NCBI GenBank assembly: GCA_013360295.1
Contig: JABWCL010000015.1
Coordinates: forward strand, 25,175-89,174
Direction: 5' to 3'
DNA: 64,000 nucleotides
From: Ignavibacteriaceae bacterium
Lineage (GTDB): Bacteria > Bacteroidota > Ignavibacteria > Ignavibacteriales > Ignavibacteriaceae
Below are positions 52,401 through 61,697 of the stretch, piece after piece. The stretch's first letter is position 1, and each line of letters begins with the position of its first letter. Below the pieces are notes generated by a model. That model saw nothing but the letters and a program-made list of their open reading frames with translations. It was not told the origin of the DNA and ran no database searches. A program made the translations under genes and the position numbers.

Positions 52401-55196
52401 CTCAACAGTCATTTTTAATCTGTTGATTGCTCCGGGATTCGCAACGACAAGGCTGTCAACCCCGTCCATTTGCACATCTATAATACTTCCCGTCACGATA
52501 TCCTGCAGCCTGCCGGAGATGTTTTCCGGCAGATTCCATGCAATTGTTATAGAATTCCCGGCGCCCGGCTGAAACTGAATTTCATGAATTCTGGCGGCGA
52601 CAATATTTTCATTGCCGCTCCTGTAGTCATTCCAAACAGAAATATTGTTGGCTATGTTAAACCGGGCATCAAGAATACCGGCAGGCGGTACCGGCGGGAT
52701 TTCATTTTCGAAATCAGGGTCAAGACTATCCGTGGCGCTTTGAACTAAACCGAAATTAAGTGTTTTGCTTAGCCCAGAATTATCTTTCACTATCAATGGC
52801 AAATTGACGATCAGTCCGTTGAGCCCGGCTTTAGTTTTGAAGTTCCAGACAGCGGACCAGGCGCTCTGCCCGCTGCTGTTTTGTGATTTTACCCTCCAAT
52901 AATATTTCGTATTTGAAAGAAGCGATGAAAGGGTAGCTGAAGAAGAATATACATTAGTATCCTGAAATGTAATAATAGCGAACATACTATCTTTGGCAAC
53001 TTGCAAACGATATTTATCAGCGCCGTATACGGGGCTCCATGACACATTTACGGTAGTGGGGAGATATTGTGTATTCGAAAGCGGAGAAACTAATTGCGGT
53101 ACTCCCGGAGCAGGTTGTGCCGTTGAGAAATTCCAAATCGTGGAATAGTTGCCCCAGCCTTGATTATTGTATGCTCTAACTCTCCAATAATATAGAGTGC
53201 TTCCCGAAAGTGATGCGATCTGTCGAGATGTTGAAGTAAGGGTATCCTCAGAAAGAAGCACATTAGTAAAACCCGGATCAGTGGAAAGTTGGAATGAATA
53301 CCTGATCGCTCCGGAAACGGGGGACCACGATACCGTAGGACTTGTTGATATATTAACCGAATAATTCAATGGAGCAACTAATGATGGCGGCGATGGCGGT
53401 GCGCTAATTGTTGAAAAATTAAAAACACCCGAGAAGGAGCTGTAACCAAAATTGTTTTTCGCTCTGACTTTCCAATAATATTTTATACCGGGCTGGAAAA
53501 TATTTAATTGCTTTGATGTATCTATAAGCGTGGAATCATTTATTATTATTGTTGAAAAATTCTGGTCTGTTGCTACTTGAATGTGATAATTTGTAGCATC
53601 ATTTACTCGAGACCATATCAGGCGTGAATCGACTGGCACGCCGGAGGTATTATTTCCCGGAAAGTATAATACCGGCGCCGTGGGAAGATTTTGATTTATA
53701 TCAACGTTAAAGGAAACCGCCGCAATACTGAACAGTGCAGGCTGGTCTGGATTAGGACTGGGTCCGAAATATCCAACAGGGTAAGTATAACCGGAGAAGG
53801 CTGTGTAACTCGTTCCGCTACCCTTCAATACAGGCGCCAGGTGAGAACTATTCTCATCCATATCCGTGGTATTGGTGATGTTTGTTGGTGGCGACCATGT
53901 GCCATTTATATAACGGTACGATTGATATATATCCCTGAGAGGATCGCTAGCGCTCGGCGTGCTAACCCATTGTGCACAGAAAACATTACCATCCTTATTA
54001 ACAGCCAGATAGGGAGACGGCCCCATCTGTCCCAGGCCAATACCATCAACCCCAAATGCATCATCGGGAATTCCACTATATACAATGTTGCCAGCCCAGC
54101 TGTTCCCCATTTTATATATTTCTATTATAGCATTAATACCAACATCTTTTGTGGCGCCAGTATCTGTGACCACCAATAATAAATGCGGATTACCATCCCT
54201 GTCAACGTTGATATCGGCACAATAAGAGACATAAGCGTCATTTTTTTTAAAATCAAACAACCGGTCATATGAAGTTAAACCAGGAATTGTCCGGAAATCA
54301 ATAACCTCAGGACCCGTCCATGTTATTCCATTGTCTGTTGTTTTAAATATTCCGGGATACCAACCCGATGCTATTGGATTAGCCGGATTTGGATCAGGAT
54401 ATGTGCCGAGAATAAGAGTGTACGATACACCGTTACCGGAAGCCCCGCCACAAATAATTTCCCCTACATCATTAAAGACTGAACTCGCAATAACAAAGCT
54501 GTCGAGTGTTGTATAATTCTGTGTTCGATAAATCCTTATGGAGCGATCCACCAAATTGTCTGCTCCCCAGAATATCCAATCAGAATTCGATCCGGACCAG
54601 CAGATTACACGAGTAGCAAATGCAGGATTGCCAATATTCAACGCACTGAATGGCATATTTGCCCCTAAGGGTTGGTCTTTACCGTAGCCCATAAAACCAA
54701 AGTCGGAAGGGGTAAGTTCCGGCCAGGAGAAACCTGCTGTCAGATCGGCAAGTGCACTGCTTTTTAATGGATTTGAAATCACCATGCTTGGATATCTGCC
54801 GTATTTTTGAGAGGTGTTCGCGTTCACTTGTCCAACTCTCCTCCACGTTAAGCCCTGATCAGTTGAGATATTATACCAGATTGTGCCCGATCCTGTTGAA
54901 TAGTTGGTATTACCCCTATGTACATATGCTAAAACATTTGCCCACGGATCATAAGCAATAGGATTAATTTCGCTCATTGCCGTACCATAGGCATTAAACA
55001 TCGTATCAACCGCAATCCAGTTGGCTGCATTTGGAGCGAAACTTGGACTGTAGTATGGCTGTGCTGAAGGTTGAATTCTACCTGCTTCCTCAACCTTAAT
55101 CGGGGCCTCCTTTAAAACTGCTGGTTGCCCGGCAACATTCGTATGAATGATTAGAACAATTATACCCGACGAAAATAATCGTTTTATAAGTTTCAT
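49470..55196 (-). CDS. Giant fibronectin type III T9SS surface protein
   Basis: A 1,908-residue secreted protein. Residues about 45-540 form an N-terminal region with a BNR-like start (WYNISTDQGLTWRRV, TDNGITW) of unclear fold. Eleven fibronectin type III-like repeats of the YYWRVRAKN...WNFKT kind follow (about 545-1730), interrupted at about 795-930 by a module containing EIPPVPPAGILDARF. A different fibronectin domain (about 1735-1820; LNWNDNSDNEDGFLVLRKDG) and the T9SS tail IYQNYPNPFNPSTVIKY ending TKKFVLLK close it. It probably forms a long stalk or adhesin on the surface. It lies 31 bases after the gene at 55228, likely in one transcript, with a terminator right behind it. Confidence 0.88.
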   Translation of the reverse strand: MKLIKRLFSSGIIVLIIHTNVAGQPAVLKEAPIKVEEAGRIQPSAQPYYSPSFAPNAANWIAVDTMFNAYGTAMSEINPIAYDPWANVLAYVHRGNTNYSTGSGTIWYNISTDQGLTWRRVGQVNANTSQKYGRYPSMVISNPLKSSALADLTAGFSWPELTPSDFGFMGYGKDQPLGANMPFSALNIGNPAFATRVICWSGSNSDWIFWGADNLVDRSIRIYRTQNYTTLDSFVIASSVFNDVGEIICGGASGNGVSYTLILGTYPDPNPANPIASGWYPGIFKTTDNGITWTGPEVIDFRTIPGLTSYDRLFDFKKNDAYVSYCADINVDRDGNPHLLLVVTDTGATKDVGINAIIEIYKMGNSWAGNIVYSGIPDDAFGVDGIGLGQMGPSPYLAVNKDGNVFCAQWVSTPSASDPLRDIYQSYRYINGTWSPPTNITNTTDMDENSSHLAPVLKGSGTSYTAFSGYTYPVGYFGPSPNPDQPALFSIAAVSFNVDINQNLPTAPVLYFPGNNTSGVPVDSRLIWSRVNDATNYHIQVATDQNFSTIIINDSTLIDTSKQLNIFQPGIKYYWKVRAKNNFGYSSFSGVFNFSTISAPPSPPSLVAPLNYSVNISTSPTVSWSPVSGAIRYSFQLSTDPGFTNVLLSEDTLTSTSRQIASLSGSTLYYWRVRAYNNQGWGNYSTIWNFSTAQPAPGVPQLVSPLSNTQYLPTTVNVSWSPVYGADKYRLQVAKDSMFAIITFQDTNVYSSSATLSSLLSNTKYYWRVKSQNSSGQSAWSAVWNFKTKAGLNGLIVNLPLIVKDNSGLSKTLNFGLVQSATDSLDPDFENEIPPVPPAGILDARFNIANNISVWNDYRSGNENIVAARIHEIQFQPGAGNSITIAWNLPENISGRLQDIVTGSIIDVQMDGVDSLVVANPGAINRLKMTVEYKLGIPLAPALYQPINNTVHQLVSPVLKWSSRLKATHYKLEVATDSLFNLIVFSDSLIADTTKQLPALSYLKKYFWRVYARNSLGISRRSAIWNFTTIIQKPEKPILSSPSNNTIGLDRPVTLFWNSSLRAERYILEVSTVSNFGTLVIRDTSLTDTFKSLLNLNALTQYYWRVYSRNIGGISDTSTVWNFKTIGPPTIVTLYSPLNFAVNQAISGTLFNWSKATDQKVISNYWFEVKTDPGNTLSLLIDSTLTDTFKVLNQPVLNYLTSYYWRVKAKNQVGWGEFSSRSKFTTIIERPSKPASLFPANNSLGIVQPATIRWSKSLRVERYTLQVSTDAAFTNLAYQDTSISDTVKVLPLLANYTKYYWRVFAKNIGGTSDTSDVWNFKTLGAPYSVNLLLPLNNSINQPVNNLLFRWNKASERIEAILKYQIQISPDSLFTNYIINDTSLTDTFTTVNGLGFLTNYFWRVRATNETGWGDWSQTRKFRTVPQSPVVPVLLSPNNNSIGLVQPVQLKWYGSLRADKYLIQLSLDPNFSTVAYSDSHFVDTTKNLPVLNYYTIYYWRVKARNEGGESDWSSVWNFKTHGPPTVPTLVYPAHLAINLPVSLDFRWRRVSNLESTFIYNFELCTDTTGIPLIKDTTLTDTMKAVAGLQNNKDYFWRIRAKNLAGWGEYSQWSAFRTIVPLPATPVLIAPVNNASATSLTPVLIWNTSAYASWYHLQVASDSGFSVMVYNDSALTDTSKALDSLQYKTNYYWRVRGKNISGYSIYSAFRRFTTKVKPIIAPSGLVANNALAGQVSLNWNDNSDNEDGFLVLRKDGDSLSANQLMILDTLSANSTTYIDTTVSDSTQYSYLIYAFNLDTVSGFSNYSVITTLTDIFSAENSGLPMEFGIYQNYPNPFNPSTVIKYDIPKSSYVRLIVYNALGKEVAQLVSEEKPAGSYEVSFNAEGLAGGIYFYRLQAGNYSETKKFVLLK

Positions 55197-55227
55197 CTCC
55201 AGTATCCTTCTTTTTTTTATCTTGGTA

Positions 55228-58200
55228 TTACTTCATAAGGAGAAGTTTTTTAACCTGAGTATTATCCTCGGTTTTTAGAGAATAGTAATAAATACCGCTG
55301 GTTAAATCACCAGCATTAAATTCATACACATGATAACCCGGTTCAAGTATTTCATTTACAAGTTCCGTTACTTTTTCACCTAAAGTATTATATACGATAA
55401 GTTCAGCCTGAAGTTTTTCGGGCAAATAGAACCTGATAATTGTTGCAGGGTTAAAAGGATTTGGGAAATTCTGCTCAAGAACAATCTTGTCAGGAAGCTC
55501 AGCCGCTGAAACAAGCAGTGAATTAATTCCATTGTTATCCAATTCTACCGTCTCCCCCGGCCGTATCAGTTTTGAGAATACCTTTCCTTCAGTTGCTTGA
55601 TCTTGTACTAAAACCGCTATTTTTTCGGTATTCATTCGGATCGGATAAACTCCTCCGTTCAGGAATATTATCTGAGGGTTGGGTGAAATGGTCGTCACAT
55701 TTGCCTGGGTTTCAAACCTGGCATCAAAGATATCTGCCGGCGGTATAGGGGGAAGTTCATATTTGGAGATATCCAACTTATCAGAAGAGAAATATAATCC
55801 CGCCGAAGTGCCGATTCTATCGGTAAGAATAAGGCGGCCCCAATTTGAATTGTACTTAGTGGCGATCAAATTGCTTTTTGTAATTACCGAGGCTGGGGGG
55901 AGAACCAACTGCCCATCTGCTGATACTTTAATCCAGTATCCAAAACCGCTTTTTAGAACAGAGACATCATAATATCCGCCGTTAAATCCATAAAATGACG
56001 AACTGATGGAAGTGCCCGAACCGGTGATTCCGGATACTAAAACACTGTCGCTGTATGGCCCGATAAGGTTCCATCCGGCTAAAACAGGAATATTCAGTGA
56101 TCCTACCGCGCTGCCGCAGAATGATAGATTATTGCCGGTATTATACTTAAGCCAATAACCCTTTCCGTTCTGAATTTGGTTTTCAGATGTATAACCGGTT
56201 TGCGGTGAGAATCCAAAAATATAGGTGCTGGTATTCGGGAAAACCACACTTGCATTATTGTTTGAAACAAGCACAGGTAATGACGCCAGGTTCCATCCGG
56301 CAGAAAGCAGAATTGCATTGCATCTTTGTTTTTTATAAACGATACGCAGAGATGTTATTGCCGAGTTAGTGAGCGAATAACTGTTCTGAGATTTCATGTT
56401 AATGTTCACAATACCGCCGCTCACATTATCCTGAAGATAGAAAGTGCCTTCAGGTAGTGAAGATATATTCCAAGTGAAATTAACCGGATAACCGGCTGAA
56501 CCTGCTTGAAAATTAATCGTCCACTCAATATTCTGATCAAGTGTATCTCGAAAATCTGACGGTGAATATACTGCCGGAGACCCAGGAAGTTTAAATCTGG
56601 CATCAAATACACTTGTGGGTGGCGCTGGGGGCAGTTCATATTCATTAAAGAGTGGGTCTAATCCAGACGTGGCGTTGTTTGACATCCCGAAGTTAAGTGA
56701 TTTTTGTGCGTTCCCGTTTTCCTTAACGCTTAGATAGGAAGACCACTGAATAACCGGAGTGATGGTAAATGTTGTATCGCTTACATCTGATATAGATGAA
56801 TTACCCGCATCAGATATTTTAATTAATGCTTCATTTGTTATTGTGCCGGGTATTGTCCATTGGTATTTTGCCGGAGAGGCAGGTACATCTGTAGCTACAG
56901 TTTGCCACGCAGCACCGTTATTTGTTGAATAACTTATATTTACATTATTTACCTGGTTGCTATACCATGTTATTTCTTTTACACTGCCTGCACTCCAGAC
57001 CTCTTTTCCTTTAGGTGAGGTAACAACAATATATTGTGTCGGCTCAATTACTATATCGTCAATGTACCAACCGGCATCGTCATGAGTCCCGAAAGAACAA
57101 CCATCTGATTGGAAATAAAAAGCAATTTGTACTGTTTTACCAGCATAACCTAGAAGACTATGATACGGATGTGTCCAAGCAGATGCCAGACCTTCATATC
57201 GTGCAGTTGGTAAATCATTCCAACTAGTTTGCCCTAATTCTCTTATTTTAATCTGCCCAAAATCACCACACTCGAATCTATAAAAGTGACAAAATCTTAA
57301 CAGGGGATTTAAACTTGATGATGGAATCATGATATATGGGCTTATTAAATAATCGCGCATTCCATTAAAATAATTTCCTGTCAGTTTAGTGGCTGCACAA
57401 TTAAGCACGGAATAGGCCCCCTGAGAACCATAGACAGGGACCCCTATTTCCCAGCAACCTTCCATACTCCAACTGTGTAATAAACCATCATCAAAATTTT
57501 CCGGATTTCTAAATCTATAATCACTGGTTTTGATTAAAACATTATCAATCGCCCACCCGGCATCCTCATAAGTACCGAAGGAACAACCATCTGATTGGAA
57601 ATAGAATGCGATTTGTATCGTTGAATCAGAATAGTCTGAAAGGTCCAAAATAGTTCGAGTCCAAACATCACTACTATTTCTATTTCTATACTGCTGGGAA
57701 ATATTTTTCCACTCGCTAAAAATATTATTACCTCTAGCAACCCTAACACGAACCTGTCCATAATCATCACATGCAAAACTATACCAATGCCAGAACTCTA
57801 ATTGTGGATTAATCAGTTTGGGTGGGACCACAAACACTTCTTGCTTAACCAAATAAGTTCTTCTAGCATTGCTATAATTACCTGTTAAGTTTGTCGCTGC
57901 ACACTTTGTACCAAATGCCGGCCTCCATGGATTAAATCCTAGCTCTCCAATTTGCCATTCTTGTTCAGTTACAAACCAGCGTTCATTTGCAATAACCTCA
58001 AAATCTTCAAACCATACAATACCTTCATTCGGTTTACCTGGCTGACACTGCACCGTAATGTTAAAAATGCCTTGAGCACCGTTCCATCCATCAACAATTA
58101 TATAATAAATGCCCGGTTTTCCATCTGCAAACACAGCTTTACTTTCACCATAAGAACCAATTGCATACGGGCTACACTCGGATTTAATAAATACATGCAA

Positions 58201-59796
58201 ATTGCTATTTGATTTATTAAGTAAACTTGCAATAATTCTGCAACTATCTGTTACTACAAGCTTATAGATTTTCTCTCCACCAGTATAGCTTCCTGTCGAA
58301 TAATCTGTTATTTCGCTATACCTGTTAACATTATTGGCCAACTCTTCAGTTGATTGAGTATATAGAAATTGTCCATTGTTAATTGGCACTGCCCCGGCAC
58401 AAGCAAGCTGTTCAAAGAATAAGTCGTTATTAAAGAATCCCCCATTAAACTCGGTATAACTTTGGTTAAATATATAACCGCGGTTTGTTCCATCCTCCCA
58501 TACATCGGTACTCCCTCTTCTATACATAAACTTAAACTCCTGCCTGTAATTAAAATCAAAAGTAACAAGTTTCGTATAGATTGAATCTCCGTCTTCATCG
58601 GTCATTTCATCTGCACCCGACCATTGATTAAATGTACCTCTTATATAGAGATTATCTCCGTTTTGTGGACGAAATTTATTTCTTCTCATTTGAAACTTCA
58701 TATTAATTTTGAATAGGACTTGCACACTCCCCGGGTTCAAAGTTATATCACCGCCAATCCACTTTGCTATTTTACCTGAATGGCAAGCGATCCAGCCTAC
58801 ACTATTATTTGCAAACTTTATTGAATATACTGCTGGAAAACCGTCTGGTAAGTTTTGTTTTTTCCAACTATTTCCTCCGTCAACGGATATATAAAATACT
58901 CCCTGTGAACTAGAACCACCTCCTATTACATAAGTATTGTTGTTAATGTAATGAGCGGAATAGAAGCCATTTGTATTTACTATTTCCATCTCTGACCAAG
59001 TGTTTCCACCATCAGTGGTTTTCGTAACTGCCCCGACTGTATTTACAGCGATTCCATTCATGGAATCTTTAAAGGCAAGATACAGCGCTCTGTTTCCCAG
59101 GCCAGCGAAAGAATAAATTGGACTTGATATCCAGCTGTCACCATAATTTGTTGACTTATATATTTTGGGAATAAACTGCGCCGAGTTTCCACGGGTGGGG
59201 AAGAACAGATTCTCCCCTAAAACTACACCGGAATTAGAAGGGCTATATTCACCAAATGATTCATCCGCATCTGGAATGTTGTTGCTCGGAATATCGGTAT
59301 AAGTCCCGCCGCCATTTGTGGTTTTTTTGATAATCCATTTTGTTGGATTATTTGTTGCAGGATCTCCAATTACTATTCCGTCATTTAGATTTTTAAAGTG
59401 AATCAGACTTCCGAATGAATTTGCGTTAATTGATTGTTCTGTCCACGTAGAACCACCGTTAGTGGTTTTTGATATTCTCCAATCAAGCTGAGATGAATTA
59501 GTAAGAGAGACCCAGGCAGTACTGCTATTTAAGGCATACATTGAGTAAGCTTCATAATTAGCTTTGGGTTTAGTTTGAACAACCCAATTAGTTCCACCAT
59601 TAGTTGTTCTTAGTATATTTCCACCTGTTGTAGAAACCCAGACATTATTTTGGTCAATAGGAACTATACATCGTAGTAAGTCAGTTGTATTACTTGTTTG
59701 TTGCTGCCAGTTTTGTGCGATAAGTTCACTACTTACGCATAAAACATAAAACATACATATAATCAGTAATGACCGGAAAGTTGAAAAGCTTTTCAT
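55228..59796 (-). CDS. Giant multidomain T9SS surface protein
   Basis: A 1,522-residue secreted protein. In order: signal peptide; YCF48/BNR-like propeller (about 30-355; TTNGGTNW, TTNGGSTW, TDGGNTW, SVDGGNSW); a starch-binding/CBM-like domain (about 370-455; GDNLYIRGTFNQWSGADE); a bacterial pre-peptidase-type domain (about 460-580); two related jelly-roll or MAM-like domains (about 590-760 and 780-945; both with QIAFYFQSDGCSFGT); an Ig-like part; a module with YELPPAPPTSVFDARF (about 1015-1155); GWNLASLPV repeats; a second copy ELPPIPPADIFDARF (about 1325-1430); and the T9SS tail QNFPNPFNPATIIRF ending QVKKLLLMK. AGGAG ribosome site before the ATG. Codon usage looks more AT rich than in neighbouring genes. 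Confidence 0.87.
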   Translation of the reverse strand: MKSFSTFRSLLIICMFYVLCVSSELIAQNWQQQTSNTTDLLRCIVPIDQNNVWVSTTGGNILRTTNGGTNWVVQTKPKANYEAYSMYALNSSTAWVSLTNSSQLDWRISKTTNGGSTWTEQSINANSFGSLIHFKNLNDGIVIGDPATNNPTKWIIKKTTNGGGTYTDIPSNNIPDADESFGEYSPSNSGVVLGENLFFPTRGNSAQFIPKIYKSTNYGDSWISSPIYSFAGLGNRALYLAFKDSMNGIAVNTVGAVTKTTDGGNTWSEMEIVNTNGFYSAHYINNNTYVIGGGSSSQGVFYISVDGGNSWKKQNLPDGFPAVYSIKFANNSVGWIACHSGKIAKWIGGDITLNPGSVQVLFKINMKFQMRRNKFRPQNGDNLYIRGTFNQWSGADEMTDEDGDSIYTKLVTFDFNYRQEFKFMYRRGSTDVWEDGTNRGYIFNQSYTEFNGGFFNNDLFFEQLACAGAVPINNGQFLYTQSTEELANNVNRYSEITDYSTGSYTGGEKIYKLVVTDSCRIIASLLNKSNSNLHVFIKSECSPYAIGSYGESKAVFADGKPGIYYIIVDGWNGAQGIFNITVQCQPGKPNEGIVWFEDFEVIANERWFVTEQEWQIGELGFNPWRPAFGTKCAATNLTGNYSNARRTYLVKQEVFVVPPKLINPQLEFWHWYSFACDDYGQVRVRVARGNNIFSEWKNISQQYRNRNSSDVWTRTILDLSDYSDSTIQIAFYFQSDGCSFGTYEDAGWAIDNVLIKTSDYRFRNPENFDDGLLHSWSMEGCWEIGVPVYGSQGAYSVLNCAATKLTGNYFNGMRDYLISPYIMIPSSSLNPLLRFCHFYRFECGDFGQIKIRELGQTSWNDLPTARYEGLASAWTHPYHSLLGYAGKTVQIAFYFQSDGCSFGTHDDAGWYIDDIVIEPTQYIVVTSPKGKEVWSAGSVKEITWYSNQVNNVNISYSTNNGAAWQTVATDVPASPAKYQWTIPGTITNEALIKISDAGNSSISDVSDTTFTITPVIQWSSYLSVKENGNAQKSLNFGMSNNATSGLDPLFNEYELPPAPPTSVFDARFKLPGSPAVYSPSDFRDTLDQNIEWTINFQAGSAGYPVNFTWNISSLPEGTFYLQDNVSGGIVNINMKSQNSYSLTNSAITSLRIVYKKQRCNAILLSAGWNLASLPVLVSNNNASVVFPNTSTYIFGFSPQTGYTSENQIQNGKGYWLKYNTGNNLSFCGSAVGSLNIPVLAGWNLIGPYSDSVLVSGITGSGTSISSSFYGFNGGYYDVSVLKSGFGYWIKVSADGQLVLPPASVITKSNLIATKYNSNWGRLILTDRIGTSAGLYFSSDKLDISKYELPPIPPADIFDARFETQANVTTISPNPQIIFLNGGVYPIRMNTEKIAVLVQDQATEGKVFSKLIRPGETVELDNNGINSLLVSAAELPDKIVLEQNFPNPFNPATIIRFYLPEKLQAELIVYNTLGEKVTELVNEILEPGYHVYEFNAGDLTSGIYYYSLKTEDNTQVKKLLLMK

Positions 59797-59872
59797 AACT
59801 CGCTCCTTTTAATGAATTTTGTAAATATTACCTTATTAAGTTTATATCCTCGTGTATCAAAAATTGATCAGG

Positions 59873-61036
59873 TTAATTGATCACTTGTCCGCTAACTCCG
59901 CTCAGATATCGAATATATGTGGGGGATGTTTTTGTTCCTCCTCCGCATTTTATATCTTTAAATCCGTCTCCGTTTCTGTCGACAACAATTTCGAGCCAGG
60001 TGACATACGGATATGACCCGGATGCGGGCTGGCCAAGATCGGTGTACCAAATATGGGAGCCGTTTGTTTCGGGATAAGAATAGCCGGAGACATTGCTTCC
60101 CAGGAAACAATAAACAACCGCAGAATTTCCAAGGTTATTATTGCCCGATCCAACAATAATTTCTTCCCCGCCAAAATTATCAAAGTCAAAAAGAAGCAAA
60201 GAGTTTTCGCTGCTTGCCCTGCCTGCATTACCATAACTACCCATTAAAATTCCGGTACTTGCGCTTAATACGCATAATCTTTCGGGGAACCAGTTATAGT
60301 GCCCCGATAGGGTGACAACTTCTTGTTTACCGTCACCATTAACATCCCCGGCTCTGATTGAATAAACGAACATATCATCCCCGGTGCTCCAAAGGTTCTG
60401 ACTGGTTTTATATTGCCATAAAACCGCACCTGATTTATTGAAGACGTAAACGACCCCCTTATCAGCGCCATCTCGATGAGTGCCCGCGATCAGCTCATTC
60501 AACCCGTCACCATTTATATCCTGAATAATCGCGACTGTAAACTCCGATTTAGCGGTATAATCAAATAATTTTTTGTTTAATCTGTCGAGGGCGGTAATTT
60601 TTTTGCCTGTGATTAAAAAACTGTTAATCTGGAAGATTTCTTTTGCATAGAGAAGGGTTTTTTTGGTTTCCCCGGCCTTTATGGAGAAGGTGGTTGAGTC
60701 TATCTGGAAAGAGAATTTATTTGCATAAAGAGAATATGTGCCCGGTTTGATATAATTAATTAAGAACACACCTGAAGAGTCTGAGAATGCGGAATCTGTT
60801 AGAGGGCGGGTGGAAAACATAACGCCTGCGAGTGGAAACGAATCTGTTTGATTGAGTATTCTGCCTTCGAGCTTTCCGTACGACTCCTCAGGGGGGTCAA
60901 CACTTTCCTCGCAGCTATACAACAAAACAGATAAGATGACGAATGCAGTATAAAAGGCCTTAGCAAGCAATTTATGCCTGTTGTCATCAGCGCAAATTTT
61001 TATCTTATTATTATGCGTCAGATCAAATGCTCCCAT
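59873..61036 (-). CDS. Lipoprotein with CarboxypepD_reg-like and FG-GAP-like regions
   Basis: A 387-residue protein. An unusually long leader (about 30 residues) comes before a hydrophobic segment and the lipobox LLYSC (Cys about 42). Residues about 53-130 look like a carboxypeptidase regulatory-like domain (LEGRILNQTDSFPLAGVMF), and residues about 160-385 carry FG-GAP/VCBS-type calcium motifs (DINGDGLNELIAG, DVNGDGKQEVVTL, DRNGDGFKDIKCG). It is probably a surface-attached beta-propeller. No T9SS tail. An in-frame later start was not found, so the long leader may be real or the start may be misplaced. Confidence 0.75.
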   Translation of the reverse strand: MGAFDLTHNNKIKICADDNRHKLLAKAFYTAFVILSVLLYSCEESVDPPEESYGKLEGRILNQTDSFPLAGVMFSTRPLTDSAFSDSSGVFLINYIKPGTYSLYANKFSFQIDSTTFSIKAGETKKTLLYAKEIFQINSFLITGKKITALDRLNKKLFDYTAKSEFTVAIIQDINGDGLNELIAGTHRDGADKGVVYVFNKSGAVLWQYKTSQNLWSTGDDMFVYSIRAGDVNGDGKQEVVTLSGHYNWFPERLCVLSASTGILMGSYGNAGRASSENSLLLFDFDNFGGEEIIVGSGNNNLGNSAVVYCFLGSNVSGYSYPETNGSHIWYTDLGQPASGSYPYVTWLEIVVDRNGDGFKDIKCGGGTKTSPTYIRYLSGVSGQVIN

Positions 61037-61697
61037 TTATTCAGTATATATCCTTTTTTATCTGGTTTTTGGCTTTTTATAATAATTGTGTTTTATTAGT
61101 TCATAAAGCAGTTATTATTCGCAATCAAATTTTTAAGCAAAAGATTTCAAACGGAATCGCTGGTCGAAGAACTAAAAGGAGTGAGATAAATATAAAGAGT
61201 AGTAGCGGGAATATTTTTACACACAAGAAACTCTTTCTCGCGTGAAGGGAGTAAAACAAGGGATGCAAAGTTAAACCCAGGCTCATTTATGATTATCCCG
61301 GATCGCTGACTGTATTTATTAGCACAAGATCAATTCCTACTCTTTTCATTACCATGTTAATAATTATCAAGAACGTAAAAAGAGAGCCAAGTAACTGTTT
61401 TACCTATATATAAAATTATACATTAGTTTTAATTAAACAAAATATAATTTTCTTAACAATCACAGCCTCTAATCAAATAATATCTCGCAACAGAGTCGAT
61501 TGATAGTTGGCAAATATTGCCAAACAACAAACCATGGTCTCAGCTATCAAATTACATTGGTCTAATGCGGAAATTAACAGCTCCTGCTTTTCACGCTTTT
61601 GCAAGGCAGCGTAACTTACATTCAGTTTCTAATAGAATGAAAAGTAATTATGCGTTAGAGCGTATGGTGTTGAATACTATTCATGAACACTCCAAAA
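61037..61697. other. Intergenic region, no gene recognised
   Basis: About 660 bases with no supported gene; an ORF on the plus strand (61517-61789) is an antisense shadow of the T9SS tail. The bases 61559-61661 have partly inverted ends (TCTAATGC against GCGTTAGA) and an inner CATTC/GAATG stem. The rest is AT rich. Confidence 0.4.

Noticed and set aside
49900..53650. Spaced DNA repeats in the giant gene
   Set aside because: They are codons of fibronectin-type repeats (YYWRVRAKN), not direct DNA repeats.
53691..54179. 162-residue plus-strand ORF
   Set aside because: Antisense shadow of the giant fibronectin gene.
61559..61661. attC-like imperfect palindrome (TCTAATGC ... GCGTTAGA) about 100 bases long
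   Set aside because: The end sequences depart from the RYYYAAC/GTTRRRY consensus, no second site or integrase is seen, and nothing cassette-like follows.
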